Shown: positions 1-8,185 of the stretch, piece after piece
Layout: every line of letters begins with the position of its first letter
Position numbering within the stretch: position 1 is the first letter of the stretch
Source: Mycoemilia scoparia
Taxonomy: Eukaryota; Kickxellomycota; Kickxellomycetes; Kickxellales; Kickxellaceae
Length of the DNA stretch: 13,602 nucleotides
Reading direction: 5' to 3'
NCBI GenBank assembly: GCA_027575805.1
Contig: JANBPU010000391.1
Location: 1 to 13,602, forward strand
The notes under the pieces: model-generated
What the model was told of the DNA's origin: nothing
The model's input: the letters and a program-made list of their open reading frames with translations, nothing else
The model's database searches: none
Program-made: the position numbers and the translations under genes

Positions 1-16
1 TATCTATAATCACAAT

Positions 17-37
17 AATGGTACCATTGGTACCATT
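17..37. repeat. Overlapping palindromes built on GGTACCATT
   Basis: GGTACCATT occurs twice back to back (20-28 and 29-37). Positions 17-28 (AATGGTACCATT) form a perfect 12-nt palindrome. It lies just left of the CTACGT...GTAG units and may belong to the same repetitive block, which is cut by the window edge. Function unknown. Confidence 0.55.
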
Positions 38-54
38 TTGTATCACCAACATGA

Positions 55-169
55 CTACGTTTCAAACGAAGTTACTATGTTTCAGATGTAGATCAATACT
101 ACGTCCATTCCATTTTGATGTAGAATGGAATCCTACGTCTCAGACGAAAATTCTATGTCTGAGACGTAG
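55..169. repeat. Degenerate array of CTACGT...GTAG palindromic units
   Basis: Three units begin with CTACGT and end with GTAG: 55-91 (37 nt), 99-123 (25 nt) and 133-169 (37 nt). The two 37-nt units align without gaps and match at 29 of 37 positions. The last unit is a perfect inverted repeat, with CTACGTCTCAGAC at 133-145 and its exact reverse complement at 157-169 around an 11-nt loop. The middle unit and its right flank contain another inverted pair, ATTCCATT and AATGGAAT. An open frame can be read across the array, but its residues simply follow the repeat, so it is not called as a gene. The pattern fits the terminal or subterminal repeats of a decayed mobile element, or a small satellite; which one cannot be decided here. 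Confidence 0.75.
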
Positions 170-209
170 TGGTTTTTGCCGTAGTGACACACGCTTACAC
201 CAAGTTCAA

Positions 210-235
210 TCTTCTTTATCCTCCTTCCTCTTCAG
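210..235 (+). promoter_or_regulatory. Candidate 3' splice site (pyrimidine tract plus CAG)
   Basis: A run of almost pure C/T ends in TTCAG at 231-235, twelve bases before the ATG at 247. This is the form of a 3' splice acceptor and could close an intron in the 5' untranslated region of the following gene. It cannot add coding sequence in the frame of that gene, because an in-frame TAA sits at 244-246. The donor was not identified and may lie outside the window. Confidence 0.35.
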
Positions 236-246
236 TTTGGAACTAA

Positions 247-1098
247 ATGAGGAATACCCTAGGTACAAATAAACAAGGTTGGGTTTATGACCATGGTCAT
301 GACCAAAACCAGTCTGAACCAGCAAGAGATGTTATTATGACCATGGAACCTCAGACCAAAACACAGGCTCCATCTCAGAATCAAGCCTTGGATATATATC
401 ATGCTCTAGCCTATTTTCATAATAGGAATGTAGAACTGATACAGAATCTAGGTGAACTGGTAGGTGGGAGTGCTGCTTTGTCACAGGTCCTAGGAAATAA
501 TAAGGATGACCCAAGCATGGTGCATCATCATGACCAGGCTTGGAAAATAGCCCAGGACTTGTCTCAAATACAGACTGACCATTATGAGCTAAATAAGATT
601 ATTGAACAAGCAAGCAGCCAGGCTATGACTTTATTTAAGGCACTAAGTGCAAATACAGACCAGACTGGCCCACATTATGATGAATTCATGTCTCTTGCTA
701 CATCAATGGAGAACCATCCCTGGGGGCAAAGCCAGAATCAACATGGAAATCTCAATGTTGCAAGCAATTTCTGTGCAGTTTTCAAACAATCTGAAGCTCA
801 AAAGCTTTCTTATTTTTTGAAACCAAAGAATGGAGTAGATGACATAGATATTATACTGGCATGTTCAGTCCTCAGTTGTGAATATCAAGACCCTTTCCAC
901 AGTTTCAAAAGTGGTTCTTCTTTATTTACTGTGAGTGTTGATGTTATCAATGGCCCTGAAATGCAAGAGGTTTATGAAGCACTTGAATCTGCCCTTAACA
1001 ATCCCACCGTAGGTGATGATATTGTATTGAGAGACAGTGCTGCTAGAACCATCATTAATCTGGTCATAGCCCAAAACATACTTGACCCCACTAATTGA
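247..1098 (+). CDS. Hypothetical protein, 283 aa, no recognised family
   Basis: I do not recognise this protein. It is a complete open frame from ATG 247 to TGA 1096-1098, with an in-frame TAA directly before the ATG. Met31 or Met33 (337, 343) could also start; Met33 sits in a strong ACCATGG context. Residues 1-46 are polar and Gln/Asn-rich and probably disordered. Residues 47-85 and 96-136 look like amphipathic helices with regular Leu/Ile/Ala spacing, and residues 238-280 form another helical stretch. There is no signal peptide, no convincing membrane segment and no zinc cluster among its three cysteines (176, 206, 211). It converges with the Rab-GAP gene to its right and is followed by an AATAAA signal. 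Base composition resembles the Rab-GAP gene rather than the AT-rich flanks, which supports real coding. The palindromic repeats upstream leave open that it belongs to, or was carried by, a mobile element. Confidence 0.62.
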   Translation: MRNTLGTNKQGWVYDHGHDQNQSEPARDVIMTMEPQTKTQAPSQNQALDIYHALAYFHNRNVELIQNLGELVGGSAALSQVLGNNKDDPSMVHHHDQAWKIAQDLSQIQTDHYELNKIIEQASSQAMTLFKALSANTDQTGPHYDEFMSLATSMENHPWGQSQNQHGNLNVASNFCAVFKQSEAQKLSYFLKPKNGVDDIDIILACSVLSCEYQDPFHSFKSGSSLFTVSVDVINGPEMQEVYEALESALNNPTVGDDIVLRDSAARTIINLVIAQNILDPTN

Positions 1099-1178
1099 TA
1101 AAGGTGAGGTCTAGCAGATTGGTAGAAGCAATCATTGCCATGTTTTTATTGTTTGATGTGTGCTCTTTTTTCTCTTTA

Positions 1179-1184
1179 AATAAA
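1179..1184 (+). terminator. Polyadenylation signal AATAAA for the 247-1098 gene
   Basis: A canonical AATAAA lies 81 nt past the TGA stop, preceded by a T-rich stretch at 1144-1176. Spacing and orientation fit cleavage around 1195-1215. Confidence 0.55.
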
Positions 1185-1543
1185 CATATATTTTAACAGA
1201 GAACATTTACATGTTATTACTAGTTAAATATGATGTACATATAAGCGGATTGTTTTTCCATAAATGTTAGTGGTGTTCAATGTGGTAATTTTTCACAATG
1301 CTATCAGTAAGAACACTAAACTATTCAGAATAATGCATATAAATATGGTACTTCAAAATTGCTGTATATTTGGTACAATTGGCAAGCCCACTACAAAAAA
1401 CTCAAACCAGCCTTTTGGTTATGCGTTTAGAAATTTCTTTGAAAGTTTTGCACTAATTATCATCATCATTAACAACTTATGTCTACCAAGCATTTGATCC
1501 TTAGTGAAATCTCGTCATATCGATATATACTGATAATACAAGA

Positions 1544-1549
1544 TTTATT
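1544..1549 (-). terminator. Polyadenylation signal AATAAA (reverse strand) for the Rab-GAP gene
   Basis: TTTATT on the plus strand reads AATAAA on the minus strand, about 135 nt downstream of the stop codon at 1685. The surrounding sequence is strongly AT-rich, so chance occurrence is possible. Confidence 0.45.
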
Positions 1550-1684
1550 TTATAAAACTTGAAACAAAATAATAATGTATATAAATATATGATATAAAAG
1601 TGTGAAGGAAGGTTGAGATAATTGATAAATTTCTACAAGAATTTAAATGTAAAAAAGGAATCAATGTTACTATTACTACTACTA

Positions 1685-4600
1685 CTACCATAGTGACCAA
1701 GAATCGTCGCTACTGTTACTGCCAGGGGTAATACTATCATAATCAGAATCATCATCTATGCTGCCATAATGACTATTTCTAAATCGATAGTCTGTACCTA
1801 ATGCTTTATTAACATGAGGGGTAGTTTCATTCTTTTTATTCGTCACTGCTGGTGGTGGCGATAATGATTGTTGTTGGTGGTGGTGATGGTCACTAGTAAG
1901 TTTTGGTTTAGAATTATCATCACTACCAACTATTGGGTTCTTTGTGTCATCAAAATAGTTGTTGGAATCACTATCACTATGAATATCTTGATCACTGCTC
2001 TCTTCCTCGTCATCGTGTTCGGTGTTATGGCTTATTACCTGGCCGTCTTTTAGGCTCGTCGATTCTTTATCGGAAATACTATGATTATTATCATTGTTGT
2101 TGTTATTGTTAGTAGATGAATTGTCTAAATTACTACTACTATTTATTCTTTCACGTCTTTTTTTCTTTTGATCATTCATTTTCCCACTACTACCATCATT
2201 ATCATCAACATTGTCATAATCTTCATCGGATGATGACGATGATAATGATTTAAGATGGTTTTTGGGTTTAAATGAAATAGGAGACGATATCTTTTTAACT
2301 ACATCAATTTTATCAGTGGTATTATTAGTTTCAGAATTTTCGTTTACCTTTGAAGAAGCTGCAGCAGGGCTATTTTCGATATTTGTTGTTGTTATGCCAT
2401 AAAGACTAGATTGTGGTGGGATTGAATATACTTGCGACGATGAATTGGTTGGAGATTTTTGGCTTCTCTTGGAAGGTGACAATGATGTTGGGGATTTGGT
2501 TGGTGAGGTAGTAGTGGAAGATTGTTGTTTAAATAAACCAAAGAACGAAAATGGTTTTTGCAAGATATGTGGTGGAGATTTATGATTAGATTCCTTTTCA
2601 TTCTCAGAGTCATCGCTACTACTACTACCACTACCAAAATCACTACGGCCAGCACTGTTTGCATCATCATTGTTTAAGAAACCATTTTTGTTGTCTCTAT
2701 GGTTAGCAGTGGTAGTTGTTGTTGTTGTGGTGGTGGTGGTGGTAGCATGGAGAAAAGCAACATCATGATTTAAAGGTGAACTATTATTGTTTGAGGTATG
2801 GGTAGGGGTTGAGCTGGTTGTTTTAGGGATTTGTTTCTTTGATGCCAAAATAGCTTCCAAACTCATTTCATCCTCATAGCCATGGTCGTCATCATCATCA
2901 TCATCATTATGTGAATCCGAAGAATAATAATCGCTACTTAGACTGGTACTTCTTTTTATATGAACGCCACCATCATTAACATCATCATCTACAGCTAAAT
3001 CTTGTTTGTGGTGGCTATTTGGCTTAAATATAACATCATGAGGAGGATTTTTCAAAACAGGCATATCAGTAGAATCTCTCCTTAGCCCATCATCACCATT
3101 GTTGCCATAGTATTGTTCTTCAAGATCAACAATCTTAGTTGCTTCAGAAGATTTCCGTCTCTGCGACTCAATACTCCGTTTCCAACTCATAATTTCCTCA
3201 TTTTCCGAACTAAATTTTTCAAGCTGGTCACGCAGGCTAGTCGATTTAATCTGCTCATCATAAAGCCGATCCGACGTTTCCTTCAAAATCTCCTTTAATT
3301 TCTCAAGCTCGTCTCTCATTATATTTTGTTGTATATTGAGCTTTGAAACCTGATCACAGAGGGACTCGTTTTGGCTAACGTAGATCGAACGTTCGGTATT
3401 GGTTATTGCCAAAACCTTGTCTACGTCTCCACTTTGCTTGGCAGATTTTAGTTCTTGGTCTAAGATCCGGAGTTCTTCAGAATTTAGTGGTGATACGGGG
3501 TGACTGTTACTAATGTGACTATAGTTGTTGGAATTCTTTGGTTTGTTGTTGTAATCTGAGTTAGAGCCAATAAATATTCCGGATGAAGCAGCAGCTGATG
3601 CTGATGAAGAAGTAATTACGACATCTTGATGTTGCTTATTATTACTATTGTTATTAGTAGCACCACCGGCTGCTGTTGGAGGGTCATTGGAATCAATAGC
3701 TGTGGCTGATTGAACTCTATTGAAAATATGTCCAACATCTCGCCGACTAATAGCTCCTCCAATGCTTGTTGTACCACCACCGCTGCCTCCAACAAACCTC
3801 TTTGTACCACCAAAATCTGTGGGTGAAGTAGGTTGAGATAAACTACCAACCCCACTACTTCTATTGCTGTTGCTTGAACTATTACGAACAACAACTTCAC
3901 GCTTTACATCAACAAATCCATTCAAGTCGTTATTGCCAACATTACCACTGCCAATTGGACTGGAAGGTTCACTAGTACTTCCTCGACTACAACTACTTCT
4001 ACTACTGCTAGTACTACCACTAATGCCATTTGTTGTTAATGGAGGAGGAGCAGTGGCAAGTGGAGTATTTACAGATACCAACGGACTAGTAACAGAATAA
4101 TCAATAGGGCTGTTATTATTGGACGAACTGTTATCTTTCCAATAGGCAGTGTTAGTAGTACTGCTTCCGCTTCTACGATGATGTTGGTAATTTCTTCTTT
4201 CGACGTCAATTGCAGTTAACAAAGTTTCATCACCAAACCCATCGCCATTAGCTGAGAACAATCTCGAAAAGAACGAAGAAGCAGAAGTAGTCGTGTTCTT
4301 TTCCTGACTAGTGGTAGCAGTACCATTCTGCTGCTGCTGCTGCTGTTGATAACGTTTTTGATCCTGCTGTCTTTTCTTTTCTTTATACGACATTGACAAT
4401 TCAATCAAATGATGAGTAGCAATTTCAATAGCCGTAGTATTAGCCTGGCACAAAATAATAGAAGGGCGGTCATTATCAGTATCCTTATTATGATTATAAA
4501 GGCCTTTGGTCAGATGTGCCAAAATCAAAGCCGGATCATCAATCTGGAGCAATTTCTTTTCCTTTCTTTTAATCAAAGTAATTCCAACTAGTATCAGGGT

Positions 4601-6598
4601 TTCGATAGCGCCCTCCAACATAATAACATCCATAATGCGGAGCACAAAACTGAGTGGGGCGGTTGTGGCAAACAGGGTCATAAACCATGAAGTCACAAAA
4701 GCGATGGTATGGACACTGTGCTTTTCAAGATGATCAATTACAGGACGAATGACTGTTTGGGCTAAGCATTCGAATTGAAACGCGCGTTCATGAAGCCCCT
4801 CGAGGGTTTCGGTAAACATTGTGCGGAGACCGTGGGTTTCCATCAGACGGACGAGGACCCAGAATGCGGACTCTTCGTCCATGTTTAGCAGCAGGATTGC
4901 GACAATGAATGCGAGGCCCTGGCAGTATCCAACCTCTTGGTCGTAGTTAGAGTAAGCTTTTAGGACACGGAATAACCGGCATTGGCCATTATCTTGGTGT
5001 TGGCCGCAACAAGTGCTGGCAGTGGTATTTTGGATATTATTTGGACTATCAATACCATCAGACTCAAATTCCTCGTCGTCATCATCGCCATCATCATTGT
5101 GACCATCAGGAGTCGATATCGGACTAAGCACTGATTTAGACAAGGTTACTTCTTGTGGTGGTGGTGATGACGAACAATCTTTTTGGAACACTGGTATTAA
5201 AGGAAAAGTCCGACCTAAATCCCTTTTAATATCAGCCTCATTTACGCTATCTTTACATGCCAACTGATTATACAATCCGGGCCGCTGAATTTGTTGAATA
5301 TTTGCTAGCGCTTTCCATAATATACCTCTCATTGTTGATGGAATTCCATATTTACTCCGAAGTTTGTTTCCAATTTTCCCTCGATTTTTTTCCAAGAATT
5401 CTGAAATGTTTGTTTCGTTAGCACTACTACTGCCATCAGCTTTATCATCAACATTGCTTTGTGAGAGCGGTGTTAGGTTGTCCAAAACCTGTTGCCAAAA
5501 TTCTTTATCTTCAGCTGACTCAACAATCTTGTCCAGCTCTTCTTGTTGTTTACCACGACCAAAATCAATGGCTTGATCTAGCTCTTGGATAGTTTGGGAA
5601 GTGGCAATGTATTTTGGAATTGCTCGCTCGTCGTTTTGAGGGAATTCTTCTAGGTCCAGCATTGCGATATAGTTGTTTTCGAGCTCTTCGTATTCTGATA
5701 ATGGGCGGCGGATATTGTTTGATTGGAGTTTTATTAGTGCATCTTTGTCCTTGTCTTTATCTGTGGCTGTAGTTGATGTAGTAGTAGTAGTAGTGGTTGG
5801 TAGCGGTGATGTGGTTTTGTTGATCATTTTGACTTCGCTATTGAGAGTTTCTTGATAATTCTGGGATGCCGATAGAGTTGATTGTTGTTGTATGGATTCA
5901 GGAATTGGAGGAGGAGGAGGAGGAGTAGTAGTGGTTCCTGATTCGGGTTCAGATTCAAGTTCGGTTTCGACTATTGTATCTAGACTATTTTCCTTTAATG
6001 AAACGCTATTATTATTTGCCTGCAATGCCGATGATGATCTTGATTCTATCCCTGTAGATGAAGGTGTTAATTCACGGGGCATTACTTTGGATGGTAAACT
6101 AAGGTCAATATCATCATCATCATCATCCTCTTCTTCTTCTTCTTCTTCGACATCTACATCTTGACTATCACTATGGTCATACTCTCCAGGCGTACTAGCT
6201 GGTGTATCCAATTGACCCTTCACAGGTCCATTTGTTGACGATGGTCTGGGCGATGTCACGACCTTAGTTGTTTTTCCATTTCGATTGTTAACCCTGACTT
6301 CTTGTTTTTCTTCCACCACTTTGGTAATTTGAAATGAACAATCACCAGAAGAAGCAGTATCAGCATTGCGATGTCGTGGAGTCAATGTAACAAAAGTATC
6401 AGAATCATTTGAGGGTAATGGAGACAATACACTTTGTGGTTGTGGTTGTGGTGGTGGTAGTGCTGAAGTTATGTTAATTCTTGTAGATTTACGTTGTTCT
6501 AGTACCTGTGTTGGCTCTGGTATTGTGGTTGGATTATTGCCATTTAAGTTACGAGCCGATTTTGATGAAATCAATTTGACCTCTTCTCTGTCTGTCAT
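1685..6598 (-). CDS. TBC-domain Rab GTPase-activating protein, Gyp5/EVI5-like, 1,637 aa
   Basis: This protein should accelerate GTP hydrolysis on a Rab GTPase and so act in vesicle traffic on endomembranes. The TBC domain spans about residues 410-700. It carries the arginine finger in IKRDLGRTFP (Arg463) and the glutamine finger in GYCQG (Gln560), followed by TBC blocks such as SWFMTLFA (637-644) and RIMDVIMLEG (654-663). A 73-residue acidic insert (467-539) separates the two fingers. Residues 1038-1150 form a coiled coil after the TBC domain, as in Gyp5 and EVI5 relatives. The rest is largely disordered: acidic run 149-163, poly-Thr 268-274 and 1286-1297, poly-Gln 751-757 and Asn/Ser tracts. 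It is one uninterrupted exon, far longer than yeast Gyp5 (about 900 residues). The start ATG has an A-rich context and is the first Met of the frame. The specific Rab substrate cannot be read from sequence. Confidence 0.95.
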   Translation of the reverse strand: MTDREEVKLISSKSARNLNGNNPTTIPEPTQVLEQRKSTRINITSALPPPQPQPQSVLSPLPSNDSDTFVTLTPRHRNADTASSGDCSFQITKVVEEKQEVRVNNRNGKTTKVVTSPRPSSTNGPVKGQLDTPASTPGEYDHSDSQDVDVEEEEEEEDDDDDDIDLSLPSKVMPRELTPSSTGIESRSSSALQANNNSVSLKENSLDTIVETELESEPESGTTTTPPPPPPIPESIQQQSTLSASQNYQETLNSEVKMINKTTSPLPTTTTTTTSTTATDKDKDKDALIKLQSNNIRRPLSEYEELENNYIAMLDLEEFPQNDERAIPKYIATSQTIQELDQAIDFGRGKQQEELDKIVESAEDKEFWQQVLDNLTPLSQSNVDDKADGSSSANETNISEFLEKNRGKIGNKLRSKYGIPSTMRGILWKALANIQQIQRPGLYNQLACKDSVNEADIKRDLGRTFPLIPVFQKDCSSSPPPQEVTLSKSVLSPISTPDGHNDDGDDDDEEFESDGIDSPNNIQNTTASTCCGQHQDNGQCRLFRVLKAYSNYDQEVGYCQGLAFIVAILLLNMDEESAFWVLVRLMETHGLRTMFTETLEGLHERAFQFECLAQTVIRPVIDHLEKHSVHTIAFVTSWFMTLFATTAPLSFVLRIMDVIMLEGAIETLILVGITLIKRKEKKLLQIDDPALILAHLTKGLYNHNKDTDNDRPSIILCQANTTAIEIATHHLIELSMSYKEKKRQQDQKRYQQQQQQQNGTATTSQEKNTTTSASSFFSRLFSANGDGFGDETLLTAIDVERRNYQHHRRSGSSTTNTAYWKDNSSSNNNSPIDYSVTSPLVSVNTPLATAPPPLTTNGISGSTSSSRSSCSRGSTSEPSSPIGSGNVGNNDLNGFVDVKREVVVRNSSSNSNRSSGVGSLSQPTSPTDFGGTKRFVGGSGGGTTSIGGAISRRDVGHIFNRVQSATAIDSNDPPTAAGGATNNNSNNKQHQDVVITSSSASAAASSGIFIGSNSDYNNKPKNSNNYSHISNSHPVSPLNSEELRILDQELKSAKQSGDVDKVLAITNTERSIYVSQNESLCDQVSKLNIQQNIMRDELEKLKEILKETSDRLYDEQIKSTSLRDQLEKFSSENEEIMSWKRSIESQRRKSSEATKIVDLEEQYYGNNGDDGLRRDSTDMPVLKNPPHDVIFKPNSHHKQDLAVDDDVNDGGVHIKRSTSLSSDYYSSDSHNDDDDDDDHGYEDEMSLEAILASKKQIPKTTSSTPTHTSNNNSSPLNHDVAFLHATTTTTTTTTTTTANHRDNKNGFLNNDDANSAGRSDFGSGSSSSDDSENEKESNHKSPPHILQKPFSFFGLFKQQSSTTTSPTKSPTSLSPSKRSQKSPTNSSSQVYSIPPQSSLYGITTTNIENSPAAASSKVNENSETNNTTDKIDVVKKISSPISFKPKNHLKSLSSSSSDEDYDNVDDNDGSSGKMNDQKKKRRERINSSSNLDNSSTNNNNNNDNNHSISDKESTSLKDGQVISHNTEHDDEEESSDQDIHSDSDSNNYFDDTKNPIVGSDDNSKPKLTSDHHHHQQQSLSPPPAVTNKKNETTPHVNKALGTDYRFRNSHYGSIDDDSDYDSITPGSNSSDDSWSLW
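2708..2743 (-). repeat. Threonine-codon microsatellite inside the Rab-GAP gene
   Basis: On the minus strand this is a run of ACC and ACA codons giving a poly-threonine tract at residues 1286-1297. It is one of several in-frame triplet tracts in this gene; others encode Asp, Gln, Asn, Ser and Glu. Such tracts change length readily between strains without breaking the frame. Confidence 0.8.
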
Positions 6599-7071
6599 TG
6601 TATGTATGTATTTCTTCTATTTGTATTGATGCTTGAAGGATTTGGAGAGATGGCTGTGTATGTGGAGGTCGGTTCTATAAATTAAAATTGTATATGTATA
6701 TGTGGGAGTGAGTAAATATAAATGTTGAAATGTTATAAAGTGTCAAGAAGAGAAAAGAAAAAGAAGGAAACAAAGATTGGGCAATTTGAAAGGTAATATA
6801 GCTTTTGAGATTTTTGAAGGAAAAGAGGACTTCAAGGAAAGTACGTGTGTGGTCTTTGTAGGCAGGAGGGAGGAGCAGCACTACTTTTGGTTTAATATCT
6901 GTCGTATGTACACAAACAAGTACAATATCAGAAGAAGATAGCAATGATGGGAATGATATATAAATACTACTACCAGAGAAAATAACAATAATGATGTTGG
7001 ATGAATGGAGTAGGGAGAATATGTGGTTATAAATATAATTGATATGAATGGATGGTTCGGTCGGTGTAAGA

Positions 7072-7086
7072 TGTATGTATGTATGT
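7072..7086. repeat. (ATGT)n tetranucleotide tract
   Basis: Nearly four copies of ATGT in a row. A shorter tract of the same type (TGTATGTATGTA) lies directly upstream of the Rab-GAP start codon at 6600-6611. Simple-sequence DNA, no gene. Confidence 0.7.
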
Positions 7087-7205
7087 ACGAGATGCAGACA
7101 ATAGCAATAATGGTTGCAGTGGGGAGATACAAAACAGGATGCTAATGTAAAGGGAAGGAGAAGAATATCAAGCAAGCAAGAGCAAACCTTTTTTGAATTA
7201 ACAAT

Positions 7206-7233
<28 letters not shown>
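7206..7233. repeat. (TG)14 microsatellite
   Basis: Fourteen uninterrupted TG dinucleotides, about 600 nt upstream of the Rab-GAP start codon. Alternating TG/CA can adopt left-handed DNA and varies in length between strains. A shorter (TG)n tract occurs at 9260-9272. Confidence 0.95.
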
Positions 7234-7237
<4 letters not shown>

Positions 7238-7320
7238 AGTGGTTACCTTGTCCAATAGGGTTTGCAGAAAAGGAGAGTGATGGTGATAGTGGAGACAATA
7301 AGGATCCTGGAATTTAATAT

Positions 7321-8075
7321 AGAGGGAAATACGCGCCCGATGGCAAGGAATGTGGATATACTTTACCTTTTAGATATATGTGAATTGCCGTGAAACTGCT
7401 ATTAGTAGCTTTAGCGTCCTGTAATAAGTGTGTAGCACAGGCTGCGTACGGAACAAGTGTATAAAATAGAGAGAGAAAGTATTGTAGAACGAGATAAGGT
7501 AATTTTATCTTAAAAATAGATATGAGTCAGTGCAGGGTGCTGTTCTATAATTAAATGTTTGGTACAACAACGATCTGTAGCGATGTATTGCTGTTGCTGT
7601 TGCGCTGCTGTCTTGAGCTATATAAACAAAATAAGTCAAACATTAATATAAGAGGCGTGTTAAAAACTATGGCGGTTAGGAAGTTTGTATATGTGGGGGT
7701 GGTTAGTGGCTGTCTGTAGAAAATAAAAATGTTAATGCAAAGACAAGCACACTGGTAACTTTGGGGAGAGGAGGCTTGAGTGAGTATTAGTTTGAAATGG
7801 TCGACAGCCTGTTAGTTGACAGGCCTCGCCGCATAAGAAGGGATCGGTTAGAGCACCCAGTGGTTGGTTGCGTTTGCCAATAAGCAGCTTTGAGTATTGG
7901 CGAATAAAAATGATCTGGCGAGAGTCGGATCCACTGGGCTATTCTACAAGCCTTCATGGCTGCTTCACAGGTTTGCTGGATTTTTGGTTAGAGTGGAGTG
8001 GCTGCGCTTGTTTCTTGCTGGTTGAGAAAGATCTGCAGAGCTGGTTGTGGAATTAAGTTGCAAAGGAACAAATGG
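7321..8075. other. Intergenic sequence with no supported gene
   Basis: AT-rich up to about 7800, then closer to balanced composition. Only short frames occur, the longest being 62 codons at 7868-8056, with no recognisable motif. The stretch 7838-7870 looks faintly like a tRNA A box (GGTTAGAGC), but no B box or cloverleaf follows. A small inverted pair GCCTGT/ACAGGC lies at 7808-7825. Confidence 0.6.
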
Positions 8076-8185
8076 GTCATAATTTTTGAAGGGTGACTTT
8101 TGGTGGCCAACGATTAAAGGGGAAACTACAGCCAAATGGATGATCACCATCTGTTAGTAAATGGTCACCCTTCAAAAATAATAAC
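8076..8185. repeat. 110-bp fold-back element with 22-bp inverted arms
   Basis: The left arm at 8076-8097 and the right arm at 8164-8185 are reverse complements at 20 of 22 positions, with a 16-base perfect core (ATTTTTGAAGGGTGAC at 8082-8097). The spacer is 66 bp. The right arm and its flank recur at 10906-10934. The form fits a miniature inverted-repeat element, or two element ends lying back to back. No clean target-site duplication is visible. Confidence 0.75.

Larger units (their letters stand above)
1099..1684. other. Convergent 3' intergenic region, 586 nt
   Basis: AT-rich sequence between two genes that point at each other. It holds the 3' untranslated regions and polyadenylation signals of both. 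The 77-codon frame at 1264-1497 has no recognisable features and biased AT-rich composition, so I do not call it a gene. I see no RNA gene or larger repeat here. Confidence 0.7.
6599..7320 (-). promoter_or_regulatory. Pyrimidine-rich leader/promoter region of the Rab-GAP gene
   Basis: On the minus strand this stretch is strongly C/T-rich and leads into CATACATACA-ATG. It contains no recognisable protein. A 207-codon frame is open here (7298-6675), with a second frame open inside it, because all stop codons are purine-rich and so are rare on a pyrimidine strand. A possible 3' splice acceptor, TTTATAG, ends at 6675, with a branch-like TTTACTCAC about 40 nt before it. The region is therefore best read as promoter and 5' untranslated leader. 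A TATA box could not be assigned with confidence. Confidence 0.5.

Noticed and set aside
18..272. 84-codon plus-strand frame over the left-edge repeats
   Set aside because: Its residues follow the repeated DNA units (two FQTK/SQTK-type segments) and it overlaps the start of the 283-residue gene in another frame. No independent sign of coding.
5892..6164. 90-codon frame opposite the Rab-GAP gene (Gly/Ser runs)
   Set aside because: It is the antisense reading of triplet tracts (Pro and Glu/Asp codons) in the real gene. The same applies to the other frames between 1868 and 6629.
6675..7298. 207-codon minus-strand frame upstream of the Rab-GAP start
   Set aside because: The minus strand is C/T-rich here, which removes stop codons by composition alone; a second frame is open too. 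The residues are low-complexity (THTHTHT from the microsatellite) with no domain.
7838..7870. tRNA-like GGTTAGAGC segment
   Set aside because: Only an A-box-like stretch is present. No B box, anticodon arm or acceptor stem can be built around it.
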